This document shows positions 1 to 5,681 of a stretch of DNA of 6,168 nt, piece by piece. The notes under the pieces were generated by a model. It did not search any database, was not told the DNA's origin, and was given only the letters and a program-made list of their open reading frames with translations. This DNA is from Planctomycetaceae bacterium (GTDB lineage Bacteria > Planctomycetota > Planctomycetia > Pirellulales > Thermoguttaceae). The DNA lies in assembly GCA_009776995.1 (NCBI GenBank), contig WRMR01000309.1, positions 1-6,168 on the forward strand, in the 5' to 3' direction. Both the position numbers and the translations under genes were made by a program. Every line of letters begins with the position of its first letter. Positions within the stretch are counted from its first letter, which is position 1.

Positions 1-1
1 G

Positions 2-367
2 GCGTTAATCTATGCTTGCAGCGAAAACCACCAGAAGCCGGAGATCGCACTCCCCGCGACGCAATGGGCATCGGAGTTTGTGACCTGTCAAATCAGGCGA
101 CAGTTGTTCAAGGCAAACGATCATGCTGCAAAAACAAAGTTTCAGGCATTGTGCAAGGAGGCACTTCGCCAGTTGCGGCAATGGCATCACAGTCACGGGA
201 AACGGGGAATGCCATCTTGGATATTGCGACGCCAATTGGGGGTCATGCCGCGAGAATACACCGACTTGCTTGTGGAATTGGACGCCCAGCGGTACATCAG
301 AGTTGATCGCATTCCGACAAAAGGCCGCCCAAAAGAGCTTGTGACGCTCCTCGGAATCGAAAAATAA
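2..367 (+). CDS. C-terminal part of a DUF3987/primase-like replication protein (5' end outside window)
   Basis: The reading frame is open from base 2 and ends at TAA 365-367, giving 121 residues of a protein that begins upstream of the window. The first residues read ALIYACSENHQKPEIALPAT and continue QWASEFV, which resembles the last helical part of DUF3987/YfjI-type proteins, which usually carry primase or helicase-like modules in prophages and integrated elements. The tail (RQLGVMPREYTDLLVELDAQRYIRV, then a KGRPKELVTL hairpin) looks like a small winged-helix DNA-binding segment. A GTG at base 80 could start a shorter protein, but similarity continues upstream of it, so I read through. No terminator is visible after the stop. 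The family call rests on remembered sequence patterns only; another element-type replication protein with a winged-helix tail is the main alternative. Confidence 0.55.
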   Translation, partial: ALIYACSENHQKPEIALPATQWASEFVTCQIRRQLFKANDHAAKTKFQALCKEALRQLRQWHHSHGKRGMPSWILRRQLGVMPREYTDLLVELDAQRYIRVDRIPTKGRPKELVTLLGIEK

Positions 368-627
368 CCATCTCAAAAAACGCCAAAAACAATCAAATCC
401 GGCTCCAAAACGTAACTTTGCAGACTTTTTGATCTTTTTGTAAAAGTAAAGTTCTGCGGTTTGAGCCTACAATTTACGGTATATTAAACTTTTTCGTCCC
501 AAACGGGGGGGTTGACGCGTTTCACGATTTTGGCGCGCACTATACCATTTTAAAGCTGAAAAGATTTTTTCGGGTGGCCGATGGTCGGCTGTCCATTTCC
601 TCAAATTTTCACCCCGGAGATGAAACC
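368..627. other. Non-coding spacer with a G7 tract
   Basis: AT-rich spacer between the replication-protein remnant and the small Cys-rich gene. It holds a run of seven G at 505-511 directly followed by TTGACG (512-517), and a short hairpin (GCCGA, TGG loop, TCGGC at 577-589) about 40 bases ahead of the next start codon. No -10 box lies at a normal distance from TTGACG: the nearest, TATACC at 541-546, is 23 bases away. I therefore do not call a promoter. No RNA gene is seen. Confidence 0.5.
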
Positions 628-852
628 ATGAATTGTGATCGCTGTTGTGAAGAACGTTCTTATTGCCGCTCATGCCCGGAAAAATGTTTTACGGACGACG
701 AGCCGATGGAAGCCAAAGAACCGTTGGAAGCCAAAGAACCGACGCCGCTTGACCGTTTCACCCACGGCTTTTCTCAATGGGTGTCCCATACATGGCAACG
801 CGGCCTTGATCAGGTCACCAAAGCCATACAAGCGGTGAAGAAGAGGGAGTAG
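628..852 (+). CDS. Small Cys-rich hypothetical protein with a tandem EAKEP repeat
   Basis: This encodes 74 residues and I do not recognise a family. The frame opens further upstream (GTG or ATG near 574), but ATG 628 is preferred because GGAGA at 616-620 sits seven bases before it and the Cys-rich block starts immediately. Residues 3-20 carry six cysteines as CxxCC, then CxxC and a further C20, a pattern suited to binding a metal ion such as zinc. Residues 26-38 contain a tandem repeat (MEAKEP, LEAKEP). The C-terminal 30 residues (GFSQWVSHTWQRGLDQVTKA and on) look like an amphipathic helix ending in KKRE. There is no signal peptide, so it is probably cytoplasmic. Its stop is 12 bases from the stop of the convergent rpn1-type gene. 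A short zinc-ribbon regulator or adaptor is possible but is inference. Confidence 0.6.
   Translation: MNCDRCCEERSYCRSCPEKCFTDDEPMEAKEPLEAKEPTPLDRFTHGFSQWVSHTWQRGLDQVTKAIQAVKKRE
703..741 (+). repeat. 18-bp tandem duplication inside the Cys-rich gene
   Basis: Two copies of CCGNTGGAAGCCAAAGAA lie head to tail at 703-720 and 721-738, followed by a partial third (CCG). The copies differ only at the fourth base. Being a multiple of three, the duplication keeps the frame and encodes MEAKEP-LEAKEP. Near identity at DNA level points to a recent duplication. Confidence 0.9.
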
Positions 853-864
853 AAAGCCGGTGGA

Positions 865-1914
865 TTATTTCAAGGCTTTTGCGATTTCGTCAATTGAAGT
901 ACAGGTTGCAGCGAGAGCAACCAATGAATCCAAAGCTGTTGGGTCGGTCATCATACTAATATCATCAGTAACCTCCTTTGGGACTGATTTGAATTTGGCA
1001 TACAAAAACGCCAAAAGCGTTTCGACTTTACCCTTCAGTTGTCCTCTCACTTCTCCTGTTTCAATCCCTTGTTGATATATCCCATTTTTAATCATTTCTG
1101 CCATTTCAACGCCTTCTTTTCCTTTGACTACGTTTGTTACTGCTTCAATAATCTTTTCCGGTACTATATCGGTGACCCGATCACTGTACCACGCAATGTT
1201 TGCGATTAAATCCAAAATCCGGTCGTCAATCGGGATCGTTGTCAAACGTCCCAACACATCCGGTAAATGTTCAGCCAATGTCCCATCAAACGCACGTTTC
1301 ATCGTTTCGACGACCGCCTGCGTTTCCGGTTTGCCCGGCAAGCTGTCATAGTGGAACTTCCTCAAATTGATGACCACCAGAAAAAACTGCGGGACAAGCG
1401 GCTTGAGTTCATCGGGAATATGTTCAAACATGTCCTGAAAGCATATTACTCCATCGGGCAAATCCTCCTCGCCGCAATACAGCAGCACCATGATCGGTAT
1501 CGGCAATTTCAACTTTCGGCGGCTACTCGGTCGCCCGGCATCCGTCCAGCGTCTGTAAAGCGATAACAGTGCATAAACCCCAAGCTGGAGCGGGCAATAC
1601 AGGTTCGGTGCCGACTTATGCTCCGATACAATCAAAACTTCGGATTTCCACTCCTTGTCGTGAAGGCAAGCGATGTAGGGGACGTCAAGTTTCACCTCTT
1701 TCGGCCCCCTGATCGGGTCGGCTGGCCCGAAAAATTGCGACGGTTCTGACTGCAAGTTGCTCAGGTCAACATGTTTCGCGATGATTGAATCGGCATAGCG
1801 AAGCAACAAATCGCCAGCGATCAACGGATCGCCGATAGTGACACGACCGAAATAATCGTGCGGGTTACTGCCGCTCGCAATCGCTTGTGAAAAATCGAAA
1901 GTGTGTTTCGTCAT
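865..1914 (-). CDS. Rpn family recombination-promoting nuclease, Transposase_31/YhgA-like (PD-(D/E)XK)
   Basis: This 349-residue protein matches the Rpn (formerly YhgA-like, Transposase_31) family, DNA endonucleases of the PD-(D/E)XK superfamily implicated in recombination and, in E. coli, phage defence. The N-terminal SNPHDYFGRV stretch is the family's usual opening. The catalytic core is visible as D77 (KLDVPYIA), then E98-H-K100 (IVSEHKSAP) 20 residues on, followed by LQLGVYALLSLY and a hydrophobic strand LPIPIMVLLYCGEED (138-151). The C-terminal third, from about residue 255, is helical and ends with a GIETGEVRGQLKGK segment typical of these proteins. Length is normal and all key residues are present, so it looks intact. 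ATG 1914 is chosen because it precedes all conserved sequence. The gene converges on the small Cys-rich gene and diverges from a second, unlike nuclease. Target specificity cannot be read from sequence. Confidence 0.88.
   Translation of the reverse strand: MTKHTFDFSQAIASGSNPHDYFGRVTIGDPLIAGDLLLRYADSIIAKHVDLSNLQSEPSQFFGPADPIRGPKEVKLDVPYIACLHDKEWKSEVLIVSEHKSAPNLYCPLQLGVYALLSLYRRWTDAGRPSSRRKLKLPIPIMVLLYCGEEDLPDGVICFQDMFEHIPDELKPLVPQFFLVVINLRKFHYDSLPGKPETQAVVETMKRAFDGTLAEHLPDVLGRLTTIPIDDRILDLIANIAWYSDRVTDIVPEKIIEAVTNVVKGKEGVEMAEMIKNGIYQQGIETGEVRGQLKGKVETLLAFLYAKFKSVPKEVTDDISMMTDPTALDSLVALAATCTSIDEIAKALK
1102..1116 (-). promoter_or_regulatory. Candidate internal ribosome binding site and start inside rpn1-type gene
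   Basis: On the minus strand GAAGG (1116-1112) is followed after seven bases by an in-frame ATG (1104-1102, Met271). A purine-rich run precedes it. Initiation here would make a 79-residue protein identical to the C-terminal part of the nuclease. E. coli Rpn genes are known to encode such short C-terminal forms that inhibit the full-length nuclease. Whether this site is used is inference. Confidence 0.3.
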
Positions 1915-1920
1915 TGATTC

Positions 1921-1949
1921 ATTTTACCTCACTCCGCCTCCGTTTTCAA
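1921..1949 (-). promoter_or_regulatory. Sigma70-like promoter of the rpn1-type gene, probably leaderless
   Basis: Reading the minus strand, TTGAAA (1949-1944) and TAAAAT (1926-1921) are separated by exactly 17 bases, both close to consensus. The predicted transcription start falls about seven bases past the -10 box, at the A of the ATG (1914), which would give a leaderless message. A GAGG at 1930-1927 is 12 bases from that ATG, rather far for a Shine-Dalgarno, but only four bases from another ATG at 1922 that opens a three-codon ORF ending at 1911 and overlapping the gene's start. Confidence 0.5.
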
Positions 1950-2302
1950 GGGCGGAAATTGGCCACTTTTCCCGGCGAAATAAGCAACACTCGAAAATCA
2001 TTCTCATCATTAACATATCATGCGACCGTTCCATGAAATCATTGGACTTAGGGGCGGTTTTTATCGGCACTGTTTCGTTGTAACATCAATAGTAATAACA
2101 GCTTAAAATCAAAGAAATCAAAATTTGCGGCGCGGGAAAGAAAGAGTGTCTAACCCCGCGACTAGTTCCCACCGCCTTTTTCTTTTTTATCTCTTCCCAA
2201 GTACCTAATATCAAAAGACTTACGACAATCGAATAATGCACACAAAACACAAATCCGCGATTGACGACCAACCCGATTACCATTCCAAACCACGCCAATC
2301 TT

Positions 2303-2428
2303 GTCACCATTCGATACGTAACTCGTTATGTCACCAATAGATACGTAACGACGATGGTCACGAATCGAGCTGACCACCAATCGATATGTGACTGTACAGG
2401 TCAAGTACATGGTGACTGCGACGGTTAC
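2303..2428. repeat. Degenerate 27-bp tandem repeat with recurring GTNAC sites
   Basis: An 18-base core with consensus CACCAATCGATACGTAAC occurs at 2305-2322, 2332-2349 and 2375-2392, with a decayed copy at 2359-2376. The first three GTCAC steps (2303, 2330, 2357) are exactly 27 bases apart. GTNAC pentamers recur at 2303, 2318, 2330, 2345, 2357, 2388, 2412 and 2424, in the first part alternating 15 and 12 bases. Two more occur at 2506 and 2534. GTNAC is palindromic apart from its centre, so the array could present repeated protein binding sites. It is not a CRISPR, since there are no unique spacers. Confidence 0.75.
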
Positions 2429-2584
2429 GCATAGCAATCGGAATGATAGTTTATTTTCGCACGGGCCCTTAGTATATGGTCGGTTTCTTTGCTGGCACGA
2501 TTTCGGTTACACGGTGATTGATCCACTGGCATAGTTACCACACACGTTTTGATGCACTGCACACATGGCGCGGCGAACGGACAT

Positions 2585-2611
2585 CTCCGCGATCTCTGCG
2601 GCCTCTGCGAG
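2585..2611. repeat. Triple 9-mer array, CTCTGCGNN type
   Basis: Three consecutive 9-base units read CTCCGCGAT, CTCTGCGGC and CTCTGCGAG. The same kind of triple array occurs at 5939-5965, where the last unit is also CTCTGCGAG. It lies in non-coding DNA about 90 bases ahead of the rpn2-type start codon. Confidence 0.8.
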
Positions 2612-2658
2612 CAAAAACACCAATGACGACAAACATGGAGTCGGCCGTATGATTTCGC

Positions 2659-2698
2659 TTGATTTTCCGTAAAAATCAGCTAGAATCAAAGCAGGAGG
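2659..2698 (+). promoter_or_regulatory. Promoter and Shine-Dalgarno of the rpn2-type gene
   Basis: TTGATT (2659-2664) and TAGAAT (2681-2686) are 16 bases apart. The predicted transcription start is near 2693, so the leader would be only about 11 bases. A perfect AGGAGG occupies 2693-2698, five bases before ATG 2704, and fixes that ATG as the start. Confidence 0.5.
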
Positions 2699-2703
2699 CA
2701 CGC

Positions 2704-3579
2704 ATGTCGAAATACATCAATCCGTACACCGATTTTGGGTTCAAAAAATTGTTCGGCGAGGAGGCAAACAAGGATTTGCTCCTCGATTTTTTGAACACGT
2801 TGTTGCCGAAAAAGCATCAGATCAAGACGCTCTCGTTCAACAACCCGGAACTGCTTGGGGCAACGGAAAGTGATCGCCGGGCGATCTTCGATGTGTATTG
2901 CGAAGCGAAAAGCGGCGAGAAATTCATCGTCGAAATGCAAAAGGCGGAACAGGAGTTTTTCAAAGACCGTTCCGTTTACTACGCCGCGTATCCCATCCGC
3001 AGTCAGGGACTCAAGGGAAAATGGAATTTTGAACTCAAAGCCGTGTATTTCATCGGAATCCTTGATTTTGTTTACGACAAAAACGTTCCCAATCCGGTTT
3101 TGATACGCGAAGTCTCGCTCAAGGACCAGCACGGCGAGGAGTTTTACGAAAAGCTCCAGATGATTTACATCCAGATGCCGGTGTTCAACAAAATGGAATC
3201 GGAACTGACAACGCGTCAGGACAAATGGCTGTATTTCCTGAAAAACCTGCCGAGCTTGGAACACATTCCCGCCATTTTGAAGGAAAAGGTGTTCCGAAAA
3301 GCGTTCCAAACGGCGGAAGTGGCGTCGATGACCGAACAGGACCGTTTGTACTACGAGCAGAACTTGCTCGACTACTGGACCTATATGGCCACCATGGACA
3401 CGGCGGAACAGAAGGGTTATGACCGGGGAATCAAGGAGGGAATTGAGCAGGGAATCGACATCGGTGAAACCCAAAAAGCGGTTGACATTGCCCGAAATCT
3501 GAAAAAAGAAGGGCTCGATCCCATATTGATTGCCAAAACCACAGGACTTTCTTTGGACGAGATCGCCCGTCTGGATTAA
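2704..3579 (+). CDS. Rpn family PD-(D/E)XK nuclease / putative transposase (PDDEXK_2 type)
   Basis: This encodes 291 residues. The opening MSKYINPYTDFGFKKLFGEE is diagnostic of the PDDEXK_2 branch, often annotated as Rpn family recombination-promoting nuclease or PD-(D/E)XK family transposase. The core shows D63 (RAIFDVYC) and E77-M-Q79 (FIVEMQK), the usual variant with Gln in place of the catalytic Lys. Then come YYAAYPIRSQGLKGKWNFELKAVYFIGIL (92-120) and the helical WLYFLKNL (175-182). The C-terminal part has a GIKEGIEQGIDIGE coil (242-255) and ends in a short helix-turn-helix-like LDPILIAKTTGLSLDEIARLD. Length and motifs indicate an intact gene. A longer frame from 2659 exists, but AGGAGG at 2693-2698 supports ATG 2704. 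It is transcribed away from the other nuclease and belongs to a different subfamily, so the pair did not arise by recent duplication. No clear terminator follows. Confidence 0.9.
   Translation: MSKYINPYTDFGFKKLFGEEANKDLLLDFLNTLLPKKHQIKTLSFNNPELLGATESDRRAIFDVYCEAKSGEKFIVEMQKAEQEFFKDRSVYYAAYPIRSQGLKGKWNFELKAVYFIGILDFVYDKNVPNPVLIREVSLKDQHGEEFYEKLQMIYIQMPVFNKMESELTTRQDKWLYFLKNLPSLEHIPAILKEKVFRKAFQTAEVASMTEQDRLYYEQNLLDYWTYMATMDTAEQKGYDRGIKEGIEQGIDIGETQKAVDIARNLKKEGLDPILIAKTTGLSLDEIARLD
3328..3330 (+). promoter_or_regulatory. Candidate internal start in the rpn2-type gene
   Basis: In-frame ATG (Met209) is preceded by GGAAG at 3315-3319, eight bases upstream. Initiation would give an 83-residue C-terminal protein, similar in size to the 79-residue internal product possible in the divergent nuclease gene. 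The binding site is weaker than the one in that gene. A stronger AGGAGGG at 3434-3440 has no normal in-frame start behind it and simply encodes the Lys-Glu-Gly of the repeat helix. Confidence 0.2.
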
Positions 3580-3651
3580 TCGCTTTTCGTGCGCATTGCC
3601 AAAGGAAATTTGCAGTCATTTTTTACCGCGAGACCACAAAGCTGTTTAGTC

Positions 3652-3668
3652 CCGGTTCCTGGAACCGG
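3652..3668. repeat. Perfect 17-bp palindrome after the rpn2-type gene
   Basis: CCGGTTCC, a single T, then GGAACCGG form a perfect 8-base inverted repeat. As RNA it would fold as a 7-bp stem with a three-base loop. No run of T follows on either strand, so it is not a classical intrinsic terminator. It could be a protein-binding palindrome or a dispersed repeat. It separates the nuclease gene from the broken FGE-like gene. Confidence 0.8.
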
Positions 3669-3740
3669 AAAAGTTGTCTATGGTTGAAAAATCGCGATTC
3701 CTTGAAAAATGATGGTGATTCTTAACACTCACCATTTTCC

Positions 3741-4135
3741 ATGACCGTCGGCACGACAAAACAGTTCCATTTCGGAGAAACATTGAATCGGAATGGAGAC
3801 GAGACGCACTGTATCGGGTTTTATGGCAATTCGAAGACACCAAGGCCATCACAGAATCTCTTGGAGCCAATGGAGGTGGGTTTATTTCCGCCGAACCAAT
3901 GGGGGTTATATATGATATGCACGGTAATGTCTGGGAAAGGTGTTGGAACTGGTATGGCCCATGTGAGAAAGGTAAAGACCCAGAGGGAGCATCATTTGGT
4001 TCGGATCACGTTCGGCGGGGTGAAAGCTTCCTTAGTGAAGCCCAAGATTGTCGATCTGCGACTCATGGTCACTACGAAGATAAGCCAACAAATGACATGG
4101 GCTTTCGCATTGTTTTTGGAGTCGCGCAACAATAA
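3741..4135 (+). pseudogene. Truncated, frameshifted FGE-sulfatase (SUMF1-like) domain gene
   Basis: The family is that of formylglycine-generating enzyme-like proteins. Frame 3 from 3741 gives VGTTKQFHFGETLN and, further on, LLEPMEVGLFPPNQWGLY. The match then jumps to frame 2 at 3914, giving DMHGNVWERCWNWYG, then GSDHVRRGESF, CRSATHGHY and finally MGFRIVF before TAA 4133-4135. Joining the frames after removing two bases (AT, 3912-3913, in a TATATAT run) restores the family string WGLYDMHGNVWE. The N-terminal half, including the usual RLPTEAEWEYA part, is absent: frame 3 is closed by TAA at 3723-3725 and no other frame upstream resembles the family. The paired catalytic cysteines of true formylglycine-generating enzymes do not appear, as in most bacterial relatives. 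VWEW has become VWER, and RGGS has become RGES. It is non-functional by all appearances. Confidence 0.85.
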
Positions 4136-4181
4136 TATGAACATTTCAATCAAAGACGCGAGAGTCATCAAGCGGAATGAC

Positions 4182-4237
4182 CGCTCCATGACTGCCGCGG
4201 CTCTGATTCACTCGCTCCATGACTGTCGTGGCTCTGA
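4182..4237. repeat. 25-bp direct repeat, period 31
   Basis: The segment CGCTCCATGACTGYCGYGGC followed by TCTGA occurs at 4182-4206 and 4213-4237, differing at only two pyrimidine positions. It lies in the 111-bp gap between the convergent FGE-like pseudogene and the isomerase gene. Both copies lie outside recognised coding sequence, so near-identity suggests recent duplication or a constrained site. Confidence 0.85.
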
Positions 4238-4246
4238 ACCATTCCT

Positions 4247-5677
4247 TCAACACACGCGGATGATTTGCATGTTGAGGATTTTGGCCAGTTTTTCGAGTTG
4301 CCCGGCGATGTGCCCAACGCCGATGGCGCAGTGGTGTGCCGGACCGTGACTGCACCAAGCGTCAATGAACCCTCGCGCACCGGTTGCAAAGCGGTAACGG
4401 CTGTTCGTGTTGCCGATTTCGAGAATCGGGCCCGGCACCGACTCCCCTTCCGCGACGAGCAGTTTCAAGACGCCGTCCGGTGCATCGATGACCGACAAGA
4501 GCGTGACCAGGCCGTTTTTGACGCTCATCTCGACGCTCAGCCCGTGCCCGACCTTGCCGTGATAAACCTTGAGCGGCTTGAGCTTCGTTTTGCCTTCGGC
4601 GATGCGCGTGTGACCGGGACCGTCGTGTCCCATCAGAATCACGTCGTCGTTGAAATCAAAGGCGTAAAATTCGGTGAACGACCCGCCCACGCCGAAAGCG
4701 TCGAGAATTTTCATCGCCTGTACGTTCTTGACTTCAAACTCGCCCGCGACGGGCACGCCCTGCGCGGTCAACAGCGAATTGCCGACGATGACCGAACCGA
4801 TCAGATCGACATATTGCCCGTCGCCGGTGCCGTTGACGAAGTAGGCGATTGACCCGAGAGTGTGCCGCTCCACGAGCGTCTCCAGCGCGACCGCCGTTTG
4901 CGCCGCGCGCCGGATTTCCGCCGCATCACAATCGGGCTGCACATCGAAATGGTCATGGATTTCAGTGACTTTCGCGTTGACGGCGGACTCGGTGACCGTC
5001 TCGCGAATGGCTTTCAGTTCGCACATTTCCAGAATCTCGAAATGGCAACCCAGTTGCGCCGAGTGCATGGTCAGGTCGGAATAAATATCGAGCATCCCGT
5101 TGTAGTAATGTCCCAGCAGGCCGACGCGGTTTTGCCGCATGACCGCCGCAACCCGTGCCGCTTCGACCCAGGCGTTGATCCCGCTCCACGCGACGGAATC
5201 GTCGTGCAACACACCGGTCACCTGTTGGAATGTGATCCCCGCCCGCATGAATACGTTCGCAATTTCCGGCACGGAACAGGCCTGGCAATGGGCAAGCCAT
5301 TCGCCGGTCATGCGGGTGCGGTCGCCCATGCTGTTGAACGCCGCGTAGTCAATCGCCGCAACCGGCTGCAAATTCAGCACGACGACCGGTACTTTCGCTT
5401 TCTGCACGACGGGCAACACGGTCGATGACAGCGCATAAGTCGAAACATACAAAAAGATGAGCGTGACATCTTCGCGTTTCAGACGTTCGGCAGCCTGTTG
5501 CGCCGCAACGGGATTGTCCACCAAGCCGCAATCAATCACCTCGACACCCGGCCGCGCCAGACGTTGGGCAATCACCTGCTGGTAACCGGCGAGCCGGTCG
5601 CGCAATCCGTCAAATTGCGGCCAATACGTGTCCAGCCCGATGCCGAACAATCCGATTTTGATGCTAGGGTGAGTCAT
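4247..5677 (-). CDS. L-fucose/L-arabinose isomerase family protein
   Basis: This 476-residue cytoplasmic enzyme belongs to the L-fucose/L-arabinose isomerase superfamily, which interconverts aldoses and ketoses with a divalent metal, usually Mn2+. The N-terminal IKIGLFGIGLDTYWPQFDGL is the family's opening strand. By comparison with E. coli AraA, the expected metal and catalytic positions are visible: E313 (VAGEFEVKN), E336 (GSFTEFYAF), H351 (MGHDGPGH) and a His in GPAHHCAIGVGH (448-449). Length is close to the usual 480-500. ATG 5677 is chosen because conserved sequence begins right after it, a GGGGA lies upstream, and the likely -10 box overlaps an alternative ATG at 5713 (12 residues longer). 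The gene stands alone, with no kinase or epimerase beside it, so the substrate cannot be told. It appears more GC-rich than the nuclease genes. The last residues (NMQIIRVC) match the family end, so it is intact. Confidence 0.88.
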   Translation of the reverse strand: MTHPSIKIGLFGIGLDTYWPQFDGLRDRLAGYQQVIAQRLARPGVEVIDCGLVDNPVAAQQAAERLKREDVTLIFLYVSTYALSSTVLPVVQKAKVPVVVLNLQPVAAIDYAAFNSMGDRTRMTGEWLAHCQACSVPEIANVFMRAGITFQQVTGVLHDDSVAWSGINAWVEAARVAAVMRQNRVGLLGHYYNGMLDIYSDLTMHSAQLGCHFEILEMCELKAIRETVTESAVNAKVTEIHDHFDVQPDCDAAEIRRAAQTAVALETLVERHTLGSIAYFVNGTGDGQYVDLIGSVIVGNSLLTAQGVPVAGEFEVKNVQAMKILDAFGVGGSFTEFYAFDFNDDVILMGHDGPGHTRIAEGKTKLKPLKVYHGKVGHGLSVEMSVKNGLVTLLSVIDAPDGVLKLLVAEGESVPGPILEIGNTNSRYRFATGARGFIDAWCSHGPAHHCAIGVGHIAGQLEKLAKILNMQIIRVC

Positions 5678-5681
5678 GGTG

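Larger units (their letters stand above)
1915..2703. other. 789-bp non-coding spacer between the divergent nuclease genes
   Basis: No credible gene lies here: the open frames are short, low in family resemblance and partly generated by repeats. The segment holds the promoters of both nuclease genes at its ends, a 27-bp-period degenerate repeat with GTNAC sites (2303-2428), and a triple 9-mer array (2585-2611). A 6-bp GC stem with an 18-base loop occurs at 2131-2160. No tRNA or recognisable small RNA is seen. Confidence 0.6.

Noticed and set aside
512..546. Promoter from TTGACG and TATACC
   Set aside because: The 23-base spacing is outside the working range.
577..589. Five-base hairpin GCCGA-TGG-TCGGC as a riboswitch or regulatory RNA
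   Set aside because: A single short stem with no further structure is expected by chance.
2131..2160. Terminator from CGCGGG and CCCGCG
   Set aside because: The stem is only six bases with an 18-base loop, no clear T-run follows, and no gene ends nearby.
2303..2392. CRISPR-like array
   Set aside because: The repeated units follow one another at 27 bases with decayed copies and no unique spacers, and no cas gene is present.
2086..2437. Overlapping minus-strand open frames of 74 and 91 residues in the spacer
   Set aside because: Their sequence is partly created by the 27-bp repeat, they lack ribosome sites and resemble no family.
2686..3474. 262-residue open frame on the minus strand
   Set aside because: It lies entirely antisense to the rpn2-type gene, has no family resemblance and no ribosome site; it is a shadow of that gene's codon use.
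3713..3734. Hairpin TGGTGA with TCACCA near the pseudogene break
   Set aside because: Only six pairs, a ten-base loop and no T-run; not convincing as a terminator or element end.
3914..4135. FGE-like C-terminus as a variable region of a diversity-generating retroelement
   Set aside because: Such proteins can be retroelement targets, but there is no reverse transcriptase or second copy of the segment in the window, and the gene is broken.
4265..5428. Plus-strand open frames of 195 and 188 residues
   Set aside because: Both are antisense to the isomerase, which has clear family motifs throughout; GC-rich codon use keeps the opposite frames open.
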